From Vibrio sp. 10N.286.49.B3 (GTDB lineage Bacteria; Pseudomonadota; Gammaproteobacteria; Enterobacterales; Vibrionaceae): DNA of 64,000 bases. Position numbers and translations under genes: made by a program. Shown in pieces: positions 28,902-39,045 of this stretch. The stretch is taken from contig NZ_MCUV01000035.1 in the NCBI RefSeq assembly GCF_002873395.1, positions 227,121 to 291,120 of the forward strand. Direction: 5' to 3'. Each line of letters starts with the position of its first letter. Position 1 is the first letter of the stretch. The notes under the pieces were generated by a model, which worked only from the letters and a program-made list of their open reading frames with translations, was not told where the DNA came from and did not search any database.

Positions 28902-30206
28902 ATGCTGTCTATTTTTACCCGTCTTCCCAGGATTCATCGCATTCTCATCGCTTTTTTTAGTGCGGTTATTTTCGTTGCTGTGTTTTTATTGCCCAATGAA
29001 CATGGTACGCAACGTGATGAAAAACACTTTATTGTTGGTCAGCACTACCCAATATCGATCGACGCAGAAAGACTCATACCACAAAACCAAAGCTCTGAGC
29101 TATCCAGTGTAGTAATGAAATGGGAAAAGCACACCGTTCGCCCTGGGGAAAGTAGCGCAATACTCTTTAACCGCATTGGCTTATCTGCTCGAACTTTACA
29201 TGATTTGCTCAACACCAACGATGACATAAAAAAACAACTATCCAACTTGCGCCCGAAAGATGAGTTTACTTTTGGCTTTGATGAGCAGAATAACTTTGTT
29301 CAACTTCAACGAAATTTAAGCACCAACGAAACCTTCATAATTACTCGTACTGATGATGGCTTCCACTCTGAAATTGAAACAAAAGAGATTGAATACCAAT
29401 ACAACTACGCTGAAGAAAGCATCACGTCTAACTTTTGGAATGCAGGTATATCAGCAGGGCTAACTGCTAATCAAATTATGGAACTCGCGGGTATTTTTGG
29501 CTGGGATATTGATTTTGCTTTAGATATTCGTAAAAACGACAGCTTTAAAATTTTATATCAAGAACAGGTCGTTGAAGGTGAAGTGGTTGGTCGAGGTAAA
29601 ATTATTGCTGCTATATTCAAAAATCAAAATGATGAATTTACAGCTATTTTAGATAAGAACTCTAACAGCTATTATGATCAAAATGGTCGAGCAATGAAGA
29701 AAGCCTTCCTGCGCTCTCCGATTGATTTTCGCCGTGTAACCTCAAACTTCAACCCCAACCGACGCCATCCTGTGACAGGTCGTGTTACGGCACACCGAGG
29801 CACCGATTATGCCGCGCCTGTTGGAACGCCTATTTGGGCGGCGGGTGATGGTATTGTTGATAAATCAGGATACAACCAATTTAATGGTAACTATGTCTTT
29901 ATTCGCCATAGTAATACGTATATTACTAAATACTTACACATGCAGCGCAGAATGGTTAAAACTGGAGAGCGGGTCAAGCAGGGGCAAACAATCGGAACAT
30001 TAGGTGGGACCGGACGGGTTACAGGCCCTCACTTACACTATGAATTCTTAGTCAATGGCCAGCATAAAAACCCACGTACTGTGACATTACCGCAGTCAAA
30101 GTCGTTAACTGGTCAAGCAAAAGCAACTTTTATTGCTAATTCGGAAAATTACTTAAATCAATTAGAGCGCTATGGAAAGTTACTGACTGCTAATCCCTCT
30201 AAATAG
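28902..30206 (+). CDS. M23 peptidoglycan DD-endopeptidase (MepM/Shy family)
   Basis: A cell-wall hydrolase that cleaves cross-links during growth; 434 aa. One N-terminal membrane anchor (about 13-33) holds it in the inner membrane. An OapA/LysM-like segment follows (KHTVRPGESSAILFNRIGL, about 75-95), and the LytM catalytic domain occupies about 275-400. Zinc ligands are His298 and Asp302 in HRGTD and His379 in HLH (377-379), so the domain is complete. Best matches are E. coli MepM and the V. cholerae Shy endopeptidases; I think it corresponds to ShyC by position but cannot prove it. Confidence 0.9.
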   Translation: MLSIFTRLPRIHRILIAFFSAVIFVAVFLLPNEHGTQRDEKHFIVGQHYPISIDAERLIPQNQSSELSSVVMKWEKHTVRPGESSAILFNRIGLSARTLHDLLNTNDDIKKQLSNLRPKDEFTFGFDEQNNFVQLQRNLSTNETFIITRTDDGFHSEIETKEIEYQYNYAEESITSNFWNAGISAGLTANQIMELAGIFGWDIDFALDIRKNDSFKILYQEQVVEGEVVGRGKIIAAIFKNQNDEFTAILDKNSNSYYDQNGRAMKKAFLRSPIDFRRVTSNFNPNRRHPVTGRVTAHRGTDYAAPVGTPIWAAGDGIVDKSGYNQFNGNYVFIRHSNTYITKYLHMQRRMVKTGERVKQGQTIGTLGGTGRVTGPHLHYEFLVNGQHKNPRTVTLPQSKSLTGQAKATFIANSENYLNQLERYGKLLTANPSK

Positions 30207-30235
30207 TAATCAAAGTAAGCACATATAAATAGCAT

Positions 30236-30288
30236 AAAAAATCGCCTCGAAGACAGCTCTTAATGAGTTTGTCTTGGGCGATTTTTTT
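30236..30288 (+). terminator. Terminator between M23 peptidase and erpA
   Basis: AAAAAATCGCC pairs with GGCGATTTTTT, with an inner AGACA/TGTCT stem, ending in a T7 run. The A-run on the other side makes it usable from both directions. Confidence 0.9.
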
Positions 30289-30354
30289 CAACCGATTAGA
30301 GATAATAGCCTAATGGTCTCGCTTGCTATTGAGCCTTAAGCTAGCCCAATAACT

Positions 30355-30696
30355 TTATACGCTAAATGAAGCACCGCAGCCGCAAGTCGTTGTTGCATTT
30401 GGGTTATCTACAAAAAAGCGTGCGCCTTCAAGACCTTCAGTATAATCCACAACACCACCGATTAAGTATTGTAGACTCATTGGATCAACCACCAATGTTA
30501 CGCCACTGTTCTCAATGGTCATATCGCCATCATTAACACTTTCATCAAAAGTAAAACCGTATTGGAAACCACTACAACCGCCACCAGTAATGTATACGCG
30601 TAACTTTAATGCTGGGTTTTCTTCTTCAGCAATCAATGTCTTAACACGGGTTGCTGCTGCGTCTGAAAAAGATAAAGGGATATTGACTTCGCTCAC
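30355..30696 (-). CDS. erpA: A-type iron-sulfur carrier ErpA
   Basis: Delivers Fe-S clusters to apoproteins such as IspG/IspH; 113 aa, the standard length. The three ligand cysteines are in GGGCSGFQ and in the C-terminal TTCGCG motif. It is monocistronic, convergent with the M23 peptidase and divergent from hemL across 291 bases, the usual erpA-hemL neighbourhood. No IscR box was recognised by eye. Confidence 0.95.
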   Translation of the reverse strand: MSEVNIPLSFSDAAATRVKTLIAEEENPALKLRVYITGGGCSGFQYGFTFDESVNDGDMTIENSGVTLVVDPMSLQYLIGGVVDYTEGLEGARFFVDNPNATTTCGCGASFSV

Positions 30697-30987
30697 GATG
30701 GGCCTCTCTCGTGTAAAATTACAACGATATAGCTATTTAGGCTATGTCGATCATGCTTTCGATTATATTACTCATGATTATCTAATACCTGAGTGATACG
30801 TTCAAGTATTCACCTACACTATTACCTATTTAGGGTAAGGATCTGGCTGAATTTAGCTGACTTGTTTCCCATTTAAGAGCGATTACTGTGAAACACTGCT
30901 GTTTTTTTCGCAAAGCATTTCTAGTTTGCAGCCTTGAGGGTACAATGTTTTTCACTTGGTCCGGAACAATCATAAGAGGACATATTC

Positions 30988-32280
30988 ATGACCAAATCAT
31001 CTGAATTGTATCAAAAAGCACAACAAACTATTCCTGGTGGTGTTAACTCACCAGTTCGCGCATTTAACGGTGTTGGTGGATCGCCAATATTTGTTGAAAG
31101 AGCTGATGGTCCATTAATTTTTGATGCAGATGGTAAAGCGTACATTGATTACGTTGGTTCTTGGGGGCCTATGATCCTTGGTCACAACCATGCTGCGATT
31201 CGTGATGCGGTTATTCAAGCCGCTCAACGTGGTCTTAGCTTTGGCGCGCCAACTGAGATGGAAATTAAGATGGCTGAACTTGTTTCTGAGATGGTGCCAT
31301 CAATGGAGCAGTTACGCATGGTTAGCTCTGGTACAGAAGCGACAATGAGTGCTATTCGCCTTGCTCGTGGCTTTACTGGTCGTGATAAAATTCTTAAATT
31401 TGAAGGCTGTTACCATGGTCACGCTGATAGCTTGCTAGTCAAAGCAGGTTCGGGCGCGCTTACTCTTGGTCAGCCAAGCTCTCCTGGTGTTCCGGCTGAT
31501 TTTGCAAAATACACACTAACCGCTACATTTAACAATCTTGACTCTGTTCGTGAGCTTTTTGCTGCTAACAAAGGTGAGATTGCTTGTATTATCGTCGAGC
31601 CTGTTGCAGGTAACATGAACTGTATTCCTCCTGTTGCTGGATTCCATGAAGGATTACGTGAAATCTGTGATCAAGAAGGCGCACTGCTTATTTTTGATGA
31701 AGTCATGACCGGATTTCGCGTCGCGGAAAGCTGCGCGCAAGGTTACTACAATATTAAACCTGACCTAACTTGCCTAGGTAAAGTGATCGGTGGTGGTATG
31801 CCCGTTGGTGCCTTTGGTGGTCGCAAGGAAGTAATGCAATATATCGCTCCAACAGGTCCTGTTTACCAAGCGGGCACGCTCTCTGGTAACCCTGTTGCAA
31901 TGGCAGCTGGCTTTGCATGTCTCACGGTTCTTAAAGAAGAAGGTAATGAAGAGCGCCTTGCGGCTAAGACCAAACAAATTGCTGATGGCTTTAAGCAACT
32001 TGCACAAGAGCACGGTATTCCACTATTGGTTCACCAAGTTGGCGGTATGTTTGGTTTCTTCTTTACGGATCAAGAAAGCGTAACATGCTATGAAGATGTT
32101 GCTAAATGTGATGTAGAACGCTTTAAGCGCTTCTTCCACCTTATGCTCGATCATGGTGTTTACTTAGCACCATCGGCTTATGAAGCAAGCTTTACTTCTT
32201 TAGCGCATGGCTCAAGAGAAATTGAAGCAACATTAGAAGCGGCTGATCGCTGTTTTGCTATTATCGCTTCTGAAGCCTAA
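30988..32280 (+). CDS. hemL: Glutamate-1-semialdehyde 2,1-aminomutase
   Basis: PLP enzyme that makes 5-aminolevulinate in the C5 haem pathway; 430 aa. The PLP lysine is Lys265 in [17 protein letters not shown], at the same number as in E. coli. Other conserved parts are [30 protein letters not shown] and the DEVMTGFRV Asp that holds the pyridine nitrogen. ATG 30988 has AGAGGA upstream. A TACAAT about 50 bases upstream is a possible -10 with a poor -35. Confidence 0.97.
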   Translation: MTKSSELYQKAQQTIPGGVNSPVRAFNGVGGSPIFVERADGPLIFDADGKAYIDYVGSWGPMILGHNHAAIRDAVIQAAQRGLSFGAPTEMEIKMAELVSEMVPSMEQLRMVSSGTEATMSAIRLARGFTGRDKILKFEGCYHGHADSLLVKAGSGALTLGQPSSPGVPADFAKYTLTATFNNLDSVRELFAANKGEIACIIVEPVAGNMNCIPPVAGFHEGLREICDQEGALLIFDEVMTGFRVAESCAQGYYNIKPDLTCLGKVIGGGMPVGAFGGRKEVMQYIAPTGPVYQAGTLSGNPVAMAAGFACLTVLKEEGNEERLAAKTKQIADGFKQLAQEHGIPLLVHQVGGMFGFFFTDQESVTCYEDVAKCDVERFKRFFHLMLDHGVYLAPSAYEASFTSLAHGSREIEATLEAADRCFAIIASEA

Positions 32281-32320
32281 TAGACCCACAAACACCGCGA
32301 CAATCTAAATAGAAAACGAA

Positions 32321-32350
32321 GGGTGGATGAGATTCTCATTCGCTCTTTTT
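32321..32350 (+). terminator. Terminator of hemL
   Basis: GGATGAG pairs with CTCATTC (one G-U pair) around ATT, with further wobble pairs outside, followed by T5. It starts 40 bases after the stop. Confidence 0.7.
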
Positions 32351-32509
32351 ATTGCACGTCATCCCTCTTTTCATTCGCCTAAATTAAAATTTATTCTGTA
32401 TTTTACGTTGTTCTCACCTTTACTGTGGCTCATAGTCTAAAATATTGATTAGTAATCAACTGTTTTGTCGTTAATATGCCATCATAACGCTATATCAAGG
32501 AGCACGACT

Positions 32510-33595
32510 GTGCCAGATAAAATCAAAATGTCATCCAGTCACTGGGTACTCATCATTGCCTTACTTGCTGCCATTTATGCGTGTTACCTACTACTTGGAC
32601 CTTATATCAACTCTATTTTAATGGCCTTTATTATTTCGCTATTAATGTTTCCTCTACACTCATGGCTCGAGAGCAAACTAACGAATAAAGCCAATATTGT
32701 CGCGCTGCTTTCCTGCATCATTTTAACTTTTATTATTGTTATCCCCTTACTGTTTGTCTTTGCTGCCATCGTTCAACAAGGCTCTCTCTTTTCGCAGAAT
32801 ATGTATCAATGGGTTATTAATGGTGGCATACAGCAGGTTTTTTCTCATCCATTAACGGTAAAGGGTCTTGCCTTCATCAACACCTACCTCCCTTTTGATG
32901 CCATTGAGCCTCAAGCTATTGCCCAAAAAGCAGCCCAATTTGCCAGTTCATTTGGCAGTAATCTTGTCGCACTAAGCGCAAAAATATTAGGTGATGCGAC
33001 GACCTTTTTAATGGACTTCTTTTTAATGCTCTTTGTCTTATTCTTTTTACTCAGAGATCACGACAAAATAATGACAACTTTGCGTCACATCATTCCGTTT
33101 TCTCGCAGCCAAGAAGATCGACTCTTTGCTGAAATAGAGCAGGTTTCAAAATCAGCAGTAATGGGATCATTTTTAACCGCTATCGCACAAGGTTTTGCTG
33201 GTGGTATTGGTATGTGGATCGCTGGTTTTCCAGGACTATTTTGGGGCACGATGATGGGGTTTGCTTCTTTTATTCCCGTTATTGGCACTGCGTTAATTTG
33301 GATTCCAGCCACAATCTATCTTGTGATCATCGGTGAGCATGGCTTGGCTATCTTCCTCGCTATTTGGTCAATTGTTATTGTTGGGTCTATTGATAACATC
33401 TTACGCCCTCTACTTATGCAAGGTAGCGCGGGAATGAATACGTTGATGATATTCTTTTCCCTACTTGGTGGATTACAACTTTTTGGTCTTATCGGGCTGA
33501 TCTACGGCCCACTTTTGTTTGCGGTCACTATTGTGCTATTTAATATTTATGAAGAAGAGTTCCAAGACTTTATTAAGCAACAAGATAACTCGTAA
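32510..33595 (+). CDS. AI-2E family transporter (PerM/YdiK/TqsA-like)
   Basis: An inner-membrane protein of 361 aa with about eight helices. The family pattern is the early hydrophobic pair (WVLIIALLAAIYACYLLLG), then a long polar segment, then the GxxIPxxG-type region near residue 245 (GFASFIPVIGTALIWIPATIYL), and a C-terminal IYGPLLFAV. The start is GTG 32510, chosen for the AAGGAG seven bases upstream; the frame continues to 32465 without a site. The family includes autoinducer-2 exporter TqsA and Na+/H+ antiporters, so the substrate is unknown. It lies between hemL and rsmC. Confidence 0.85.
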   Translation: MPDKIKMSSSHWVLIIALLAAIYACYLLLGPYINSILMAFIISLLMFPLHSWLESKLTNKANIVALLSCIILTFIIVIPLLFVFAAIVQQGSLFSQNMYQWVINGGIQQVFSHPLTVKGLAFINTYLPFDAIEPQAIAQKAAQFASSFGSNLVALSAKILGDATTFLMDFFLMLFVLFFLLRDHDKIMTTLRHIIPFSRSQEDRLFAEIEQVSKSAVMGSFLTAIAQGFAGGIGMWIAGFPGLFWGTMMGFASFIPVIGTALIWIPATIYLVIIGEHGLAIFLAIWSIVIVGSIDNILRPLLMQGSAGMNTLMIFFSLLGGLQLFGLIGLIYGPLLFAVTIVLFNIYEEEFQDFIKQQDNS

Positions 33596-33694
33596 AGTGG
33601 TAAGTTCTTCTCTTAATATTGCGGAAATATCTTCAAGCTCACGGCGGATTATGCGAAAATCCGCCCTCAATTTTATGGTCATTCAGAGTTCACT

Positions 33695-34717
33695 ATGTCT
33701 GCATACACAGCACCAAGCCAAATAGCTCAACGTCAACTAGCTTACTTCGAAGGCAAGCACGTTCTTGTCGCAGGAGAAGCCGAAGATTTATTTCCTGTTG
33801 AACTAGCGAGTCACTGCGAATCCGTTACTGTGTTTACTTCAAATTATGGCTACTTTCGCCAACTTGAAGCACAACCTCGTATTACCCGTTATTTTGGTGC
33901 AGAGTTTGACGCTGAAACAAAAGCCGATATGGTGCTACTGTACTGGCCAAAAGCTAAAGCTGAAGCTGAATTTCTCTTAGCGATGTTAATGGCCAAGCTT
34001 GGTGAAAATACTGAAATTGTAGTGATTGGCGAAAATCGTTCTGGCGTAAAAAGCATTGAAAAAATGTTTAAAGACTACGGCATTGTGAAAAAATACGACT
34101 CTGCCCGTCGTTGCTCATTTTACTGGGGCCAATGCACAACCACACCAAAAGCATTCAACCTTCAGGAGTGGTTTAAAACTTATACGGTGAATATCAATAA
34201 TCAAGACCTGATCATTAAAAGCTTACCTGGTGTATTTAGCCATGGTGAGTTTGATATTGGTAGTCAACTATTACTCGATAGCTTACCGAAACTTTCAGGC
34301 AAGGTATTAGACTTTGGTTGCGGTGCTGGCGTATTAAGTGCCGTAATGGCCAGTAACAACCCTGATGCAGAACTTGAACTATGTGATATTAGTGCCTTTG
34401 CCGTTGCTTCAAGCCAAGCAACATTAGCGGCCAATGGATTAAAAGGACGAGTTTTTGCTTCAGATGTCTACTCTGATACTGGCAAACACTACCAATTTAT
34501 CATCAGCAACCCTCCTTTTCACTCAGGGTTAGAGACTAGCTACTCAGCAACTGAAACACTACTCGCTCAAGCACCACAAAGATTGGTGAGAAGTGGCACA
34601 TTAATGATCGTGGCAAACTCATTTCTAAAATACCAACCAATTATTGAACAAGCTTTTGGTCAGTGCACAACGGTAAATAAAACATCTAAATTTGCTATTT
34701 ATCAAGCAAATAAGTAG
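33695..34717 (+). CDS. rsmC: 16S rRNA guanine(1207) N2-methyltransferase
   Basis: Methylates G1207 in the 30S subunit; 340 aa (E. coli 343). It has two Rossmann-like halves: an inactive N-terminal one (about 1-160) and a C-terminal SAM-binding one with [16 protein letters not shown] near 205 and the catalytic NPPFHSG near 270. ATG 33695 gives the family N-terminus. Possibly cotranscribed with the upstream permease (99-base gap), and closed by a terminator. Confidence 0.95.
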   Translation: MSAYTAPSQIAQRQLAYFEGKHVLVAGEAEDLFPVELASHCESVTVFTSNYGYFRQLEAQPRITRYFGAEFDAETKADMVLLYWPKAKAEAEFLLAMLMAKLGENTEIVVIGENRSGVKSIEKMFKDYGIVKKYDSARRCSFYWGQCTTTPKAFNLQEWFKTYTVNINNQDLIIKSLPGVFSHGEFDIGSQLLLDSLPKLSGKVLDFGCGAGVLSAVMASNNPDAELELCDISAFAVASSQATLAANGLKGRVFASDVYSDTGKHYQFIISNPPFHSGLETSYSATETLLAQAPQRLVRSGTLMIVANSFLKYQPIIEQAFGQCTTVNKTSKFAIYQANK

Positions 34718-34725
34718 TAATATAG

Positions 34726-34756
34726 AAAAGAGAGCGCCGTTTATCGCTCTCTTTTC
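34726..34756 (+). terminator. Terminator of rsmC
   Basis: AAGAGAGCG pairs with CGCTCTCTT around an eight-base loop, followed by TT and CCCC. The 9-bp stem is strong; the U-tract is short. Confidence 0.8.
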
Positions 34757-34996
34757 CCCTTTGCATATCAACCGAAAACCTAGCCCATCGATCTTCTCCA
34801 CACTTCACAGCAACATAATCAATAAATTCAATATTAATCATATTTGCGCCTTACTCCACGCTTTGAATGAAACTTACTTGTCAAAGTGAAAAAAGTCGTT
34901 AATTTCAAACTTACACAATTGACAATTCTATTTGACTCTCACTAATTACGTCAAAAAAAACTGTAAAAATGCATGCTATGGATAGTAATTTAGATT

Positions 34997-37900
34997 ATGT
35001 TTAGACTTTATAAGCGACAAAAATTTAAACGTTTGCAAAATACCTTGATGATCGCTTTCACAGTGCTCAGCTTGCTTCCTTTAACTTTAATTTCCATCTT
35101 TTTTCTACATGCGCACAGTGAAGATCTTGAGAAGCAAATCACATCGCATTTAGTTTCTGTGCGTGACAATAAACAGCAGCAAGTGACTGATTATATAGAA
35201 GCAAAAGAGTTGGAAACCTTAGGCTTTGTGCACTCTGAATTGGCCTATGCCAGCGGAGGAAGATTTTATGGTCTTATCAATGCGTTCCAACGGCTAGGCA
35301 ACAATATTGAAGAGTCTCGTCAATATGCACAGCAGCGCTACTTTATCGGCTCTGGCAATAAAATAAAAACACGACCAACTTCTTCTTCAGAGACCTTTGT
35401 TGGCAGTGAGCGTTATCGGTTACTGCATAAACGCTACCACCCAACCTACGTCGAATTGTTAAAACGCTCCAGTTTTGATGATATCTTGCTGGTCGATATC
35501 GATGGTAATGTCACCTACTCGGTCAATAAAGATAAACATTACGCGAGCAACTTACTGCATGGGCCATTTAAAGACTCAAATCTGGGAAAAAGCTTTCAAA
35601 GTTTGATCAACAAAGTTTCTGAAGATAAAGAAAACAACCCCGTTTATACCCCAATTACAATTTCTGACTTTAGCCTAGAGCAAGGTAAAATGGTCGCTTG
35701 GTTTGGTGCTCCTATCATTCAACAAGGCTACTTACACAGTTATGCAATGTTACGCCTACCAAATGATGAAATAACTCAGATAACTTTAGATCATAGAAAA
35801 CAATCATCAATGCATACCTTACTGGTCGGCAGTGACGGTCAATCAAGATCATCGGCTCATAACCAAGATATTATTAAAAAAAGTATGGCTATCATTGATA
35901 AAGCGTTATCTGAAAGAGCTGGTGTCGCTATCTATGAAAATACCTTTGATGAAAAAGTCATTGCTGCCTACTCCCCACTTAAGATAAAAAATACACTATG
36001 GGCAATCGTTGTTGAAATGCCTGAGAGTAAGGCCTATGAGCGTATAAAACAGCTACAACGCATATTTATCGTGGTCATGATTGTTGCCATTTTACTGATC
36101 GTCATTTGCTCCCACTACCTCTCCAATTTTATTACTTCCCCACTATTAAAGTTAACCTGGGCGGCAGAAAAGGTTTCAGCGGGTGATCTCGATAAGACCA
36201 TGATCAATACCGAACGTAAGGATGAAATTGGTCGCCTTGCGGTAAGTTTTGAGCGTATGCAACGTTCGATTAGAGACAAGATAACGCTAATCAAAAGCCA
36301 GAATAAAACCTTGGAAGAAAACTTAAAAATCATTCAAAAACAGAATGATGAATTACAGTTAACCAACAAACTCAAAGATGAATTTTTAGCGACCACATCG
36401 CACGAGTTGCGCACTCCATTACATGGCATGATCGGCATAGCAGAAGCCTTAATTGCCGGGGAAAATGGCCCCCTACCCGACAACCAAAAGTACCAACTTA
36501 ATATCATTATTAATAGTGGTCATCGTTTAACAACACTGGTTGATGATCTGCTCGATTATCATAAGATCCGCTATGGAAACTTAGATATTCAGCCGATAGC
36601 AACCAATCTCTCGATTGCAACAAGCTTGGTATTGGAGTTATCAAATCACTTAGTCGGTGATAAACCCGTTCGGATCATCAATCAAATACCCGACACTCTT
36701 CATTGGGTTTCCGCTGATCCTCAACGTCTTGAACAAGTGCTATATAACCTAATTGGCAACGCCATCAAATACACCTCTGAAGGTAAAATTGTTTTATCGG
36801 CTGATATTATGGATGACTACATCCGTATTCAAGTGGTTGATACTGGTGAAGGGATACCATCTGAATCACTTGAGTATATTTTCGAGCCCCTTATCCAAGC
36901 CGGTCAGCATAGCCATCATTATCGTCAAGGCGCAGGACTTGGGTTAACCATTAGTCGACAACTGATTGAGTTAATGGGCGGTGCACTCTATGTCAGCAGT
37001 CAACCTATGGTCGGCACAACATTTAGCTTTACTCTGCCACTCGCAACAGAGCAAGAAATCAGCCTCGCTGCCGATTTAAGCGCCCAACTACATTTTCAAG
37101 CACCAGAAAATCTTGATAATCAGCATCCAATGGCGACCGTATTACCTGAAAACCCACAGGGACCTCTACTGGTGATTGCTGATGACGAGCCGGTCAATCT
37201 ACAGATCCTTGATAGTTTTTTACGCATGGAAGGCTACCGAGTACGTATTGCTTGTGATGGTGAAGAGACTCTCGATCTCATCAAACAAGAAAAACCTGAA
37301 CTGCTACTTTTAGATATTATGATGCCAGGTATGAATGGCTATCAAGTGTGTGAAAAACTGCGTAAAAGCTATGATCTCGCAGAGCTACCAATCATCATGC
37401 TAACTGCGTTAAACCAAACCGATGACCGCATTCGAGGCTTTGAAGCAGGCGCTAATGATTACTTGTCTAAACCGTTTAATAAACAAGAATTAGCAGCACG
37501 TATCACCGCCCACCTCTCTGCAAGTAAGGCAGAACAAAGACGAATTGAAAACCACCAATTACAGCAAGAACTTAAACAGCGCGCACTGGTCGAAGCCAAT
37601 TTATTAGAGACACAAGGTCGCCTGCTTGAACAACTCGAATCAGCACCAGAGGCGATTGTTTGTATTCGTAACGATAACAAGATTCGCTTTGCCAATGATG
37701 CCGCATGCAAGCTATTCAAACGCAGCCAAGAGCAACTAAAGCGCTCGTATGCCGATGAAATCGTAGCACCTAAATTCCTAAACCTAATGCAATTGCATTA
37801 CTGTGGTGATATTGATATCTATGTTGAAGACATTCGTCAGCATCTCTCTTGTGATATTTTAAAGCTTCCTGAAGGTTCTGAGCTTCACGCTATGTATATT

Positions 37901-38386
37901 TTTGATGTTGGCGGAGGTGTTAATGCCAATCGAGTCAATAAGCTAGAGACGGCGATTGATGCGTTAAGTTGCTATGCCTTTGAGGGTGATAAAGAGAAGT
38001 TGCAACTACTTAAAGAGTTAGGTGGTGAGTTTACTCGTATTGCTGATAAAGCGACTGGGGAGGGACAGAATAAGCAAGACATCATGCGTGAACTCTTAGT
38101 GGAGTGTATGTCGACTAGCATAGCTTATTGGGAATCAGTCACTGGAAAATCTAAATTTGCCTTTGCTGAAGAGAGCGGTTTATGGCGTGTCTATTTAGAC
38201 CGTAGCACATTGCAAACTCGTACTTTAGATAAATACTTACGCATAGAAACGCTACCTAAAACACCGCGCTGGAGAACCGTTTTAAGTTCATTAGACTACA
38301 TATCACAGCACTGTCATGATACAAGCCCTGAGCGTATACACCTTGAGTCTCTAAAGGATAAGCTACAAAAGCTACTGACTTTATAA
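34997..38386 (+). CDS. chiS: ChiS, membrane chitin sensor and DNA-binding regulator
   Basis: Master activator of chitin utilisation; 1129 aa. Order: membrane helix about 19-40, periplasmic sensor domain to about 352, second helix about 353-375, HAMP, histidine kinase (ATTSHELRTPLHGM, His469), ATPase domain with GLGLTISRQ near 655, receiver domain with phospho-acceptor Asp773 in LLDIMMPGMNG, a PAS-like segment about 870-920 and a C-terminal domain from about 1020. In V. cholerae (VC0622) work by Klancher and Dalia showed that the C-terminal domain binds DNA and that the protein acts as a membrane-embedded one-component regulator; His469 matches the number there. The periplasmic binding protein holds ChiS inactive without chitin oligosaccharides. 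The target operon starts 660 bases downstream. Confidence 0.93.
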   Translation: MFRLYKRQKFKRLQNTLMIAFTVLSLLPLTLISIFFLHAHSEDLEKQITSHLVSVRDNKQQQVTDYIEAKELETLGFVHSELAYASGGRFYGLINAFQRLGNNIEESRQYAQQRYFIGSGNKIKTRPTSSSETFVGSERYRLLHKRYHPTYVELLKRSSFDDILLVDIDGNVTYSVNKDKHYASNLLHGPFKDSNLGKSFQSLINKVSEDKENNPVYTPITISDFSLEQGKMVAWFGAPIIQQGYLHSYAMLRLPNDEITQITLDHRKQSSMHTLLVGSDGQSRSSAHNQDIIKKSMAIIDKALSERAGVAIYENTFDEKVIAAYSPLKIKNTLWAIVVEMPESKAYERIKQLQRIFIVVMIVAILLIVICSHYLSNFITSPLLKLTWAAEKVSAGDLDKTMINTERKDEIGRLAVSFERMQRSIRDKITLIKSQNKTLEENLKIIQKQNDELQLTNKLKDEFLATTSHELRTPLHGMIGIAEALIAGENGPLPDNQKYQLNIIINSGHRLTTLVDDLLDYHKIRYGNLDIQPIATNLSIATSLVLELSNHLVGDKPVRIINQIPDTLHWVSADPQRLEQVLYNLIGNAIKYTSEGKIVLSADIMDDYIRIQVVDTGEGIPSESLEYIFEPLIQAGQHSHHYRQGAGLGLTISRQLIELMGGALYVSSQPMVGTTFSFTLPLATEQEISLAADLSAQLHFQAPENLDNQHPMATVLPENPQGPLLVIADDEPVNLQILDSFLRMEGYRVRIACDGEETLDLIKQEKPELLLLDIMMPGMNGYQVCEKLRKSYDLAELPIIMLTALNQTDDRIRGFEAGANDYLSKPFNKQELAARITAHLSASKAEQRRIENHQLQQELKQRALVEANLLETQGRLLEQLESAPEAIVCIRNDNKIRFANDAACKLFKRSQEQLKRSYADEIVAPKFLNLMQLHYCGDIDIYVEDIRQHLSCDILKLPEGSELHAMYIFDVGGGVNANRVNKLETAIDALSCYAFEGDKEKLQLLKELGGEFTRIADKATGEGQNKQDIMRELLVECMSTSIAYWESVTGKSKFAFAEESGLWRVYLDRSTLQTRTLDKYLRIETLPKTPRWRTVLSSLDYISQHCHDTSPERIHLESLKDKLQKLLTL

Positions 38387-38422
38387 TGCCACAACTTGCC
38401 ACTCAGTCTGCACTCTTATATA

Positions 38423-38466
38423 GCCCATAGACTTTCAACCAGAAAGCAGTTTTGATATGGGCTTTT
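38423..38466 (+). terminator. Terminator of chiS with nested hairpin
   Basis: GCCCATA pairs with TATGGGC across 26 bases that contain a further CTTTC/GAAAG stem, followed by TTTT. It starts 37 bases after the chiS stop, and separates chiS from the chb operon. Confidence 0.7.
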
Positions 38467-38650
38467 ACCTTCATCTTTCATCGCCACGCTGGTTTGAGCC
38501 CATTGAGCACCAGCAACCAACCTTATACTTAGTAGTTATTTTTACATGGAAAATAAAGGCTAATTTCAAGTTCAAATACGGATAACTGTGACACTATATA
38601 TAAGCTAACACTCGACACAAGTCACATAAATGAAAGTGATATGTTCAATT

Positions 38651-38666
38651 TGCGAACTAAATCACG
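38651..38666. promoter_or_regulatory. Possible CRP site upstream of the chb operon
   Basis: TGCGA-N6-TCACG differs from TGTGA-N6-TCACA by one symmetrical change in each half. Catabolite control of chb genes is expected, but the match is modest and lies 380 bases before the first gene. Confidence 0.35.
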
Positions 38667-38700
38667 ACATAACGGCAGATTTGATTTTTAGATAAAAAAT

Positions 38701-38821
38701 AGTTACCAAATAACATAAAGTCAAAACGAAAACGGTTAAATAAAAACAAAAAAACAACTCAAAAACAACAACTTAAGAAAAAATAAACACTAAAAAAGAA
38801 ACCGATAACCGACAACCGATA
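38701..38821 (+). promoter_or_regulatory. A-rich tract ending in three tandem heptamers, upstream of chb operon
   Basis: Bases 38701-38800 are about two-thirds adenine on this strand (65 of 100 by my count) and nearly free of T-runs. Immediately after come ACCGATA, ACCGACA and ACCGATA in perfect 7-base register (38801-38821). A consensus TTGACA at 38862-38867 follows, with no good -10 at 17 bases, which would suit an activator-dependent promoter. ChiS or another regulator may bind here; this is inference. Confidence 0.5.
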
Positions 38822-39045
38822 GTGCTGATATTTTATCCAAACCACACAATAATTAACGGAATTGACATGACTTTATATCGTTTTAACGTTTTTAACGGGC
38901 ATCGTAATTGATTATTTATGGCAGACAGTGTTTTCTAGATACGTCTAAAGCATACAGGCCACTCATTACGAGGTACGTTTTAGCAACTTTACATTTATTC
39001 ATTCTTTATCCAATGAAAACAATAAAGCAACAGTAAGGAACAGCT
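38822..39045 (+). promoter_or_regulatory. chb operon promoter-proximal region
   Basis: Contains the TTGACA at 38862-38867 and the imperfect direct repeat CGTTTTAACG/TTTTTAACG at 38880-38898. Further down are A/T-rich bases with weak -10 candidates, and AAGGA at 39036-39040 before the first gene. No ORF is seen. Confidence 0.4.

Noticed and set aside
38701..38800. A-rich stretch as a replication origin or a mobile-element end.
   Set aside because: No DnaA-box cluster, no terminal repeats and no transposase; it lies in an operon promoter region.
38801..38821. Possible small CRISPR-like array.
   Set aside because: Three seven-base units without spacers; no cas genes in the window.
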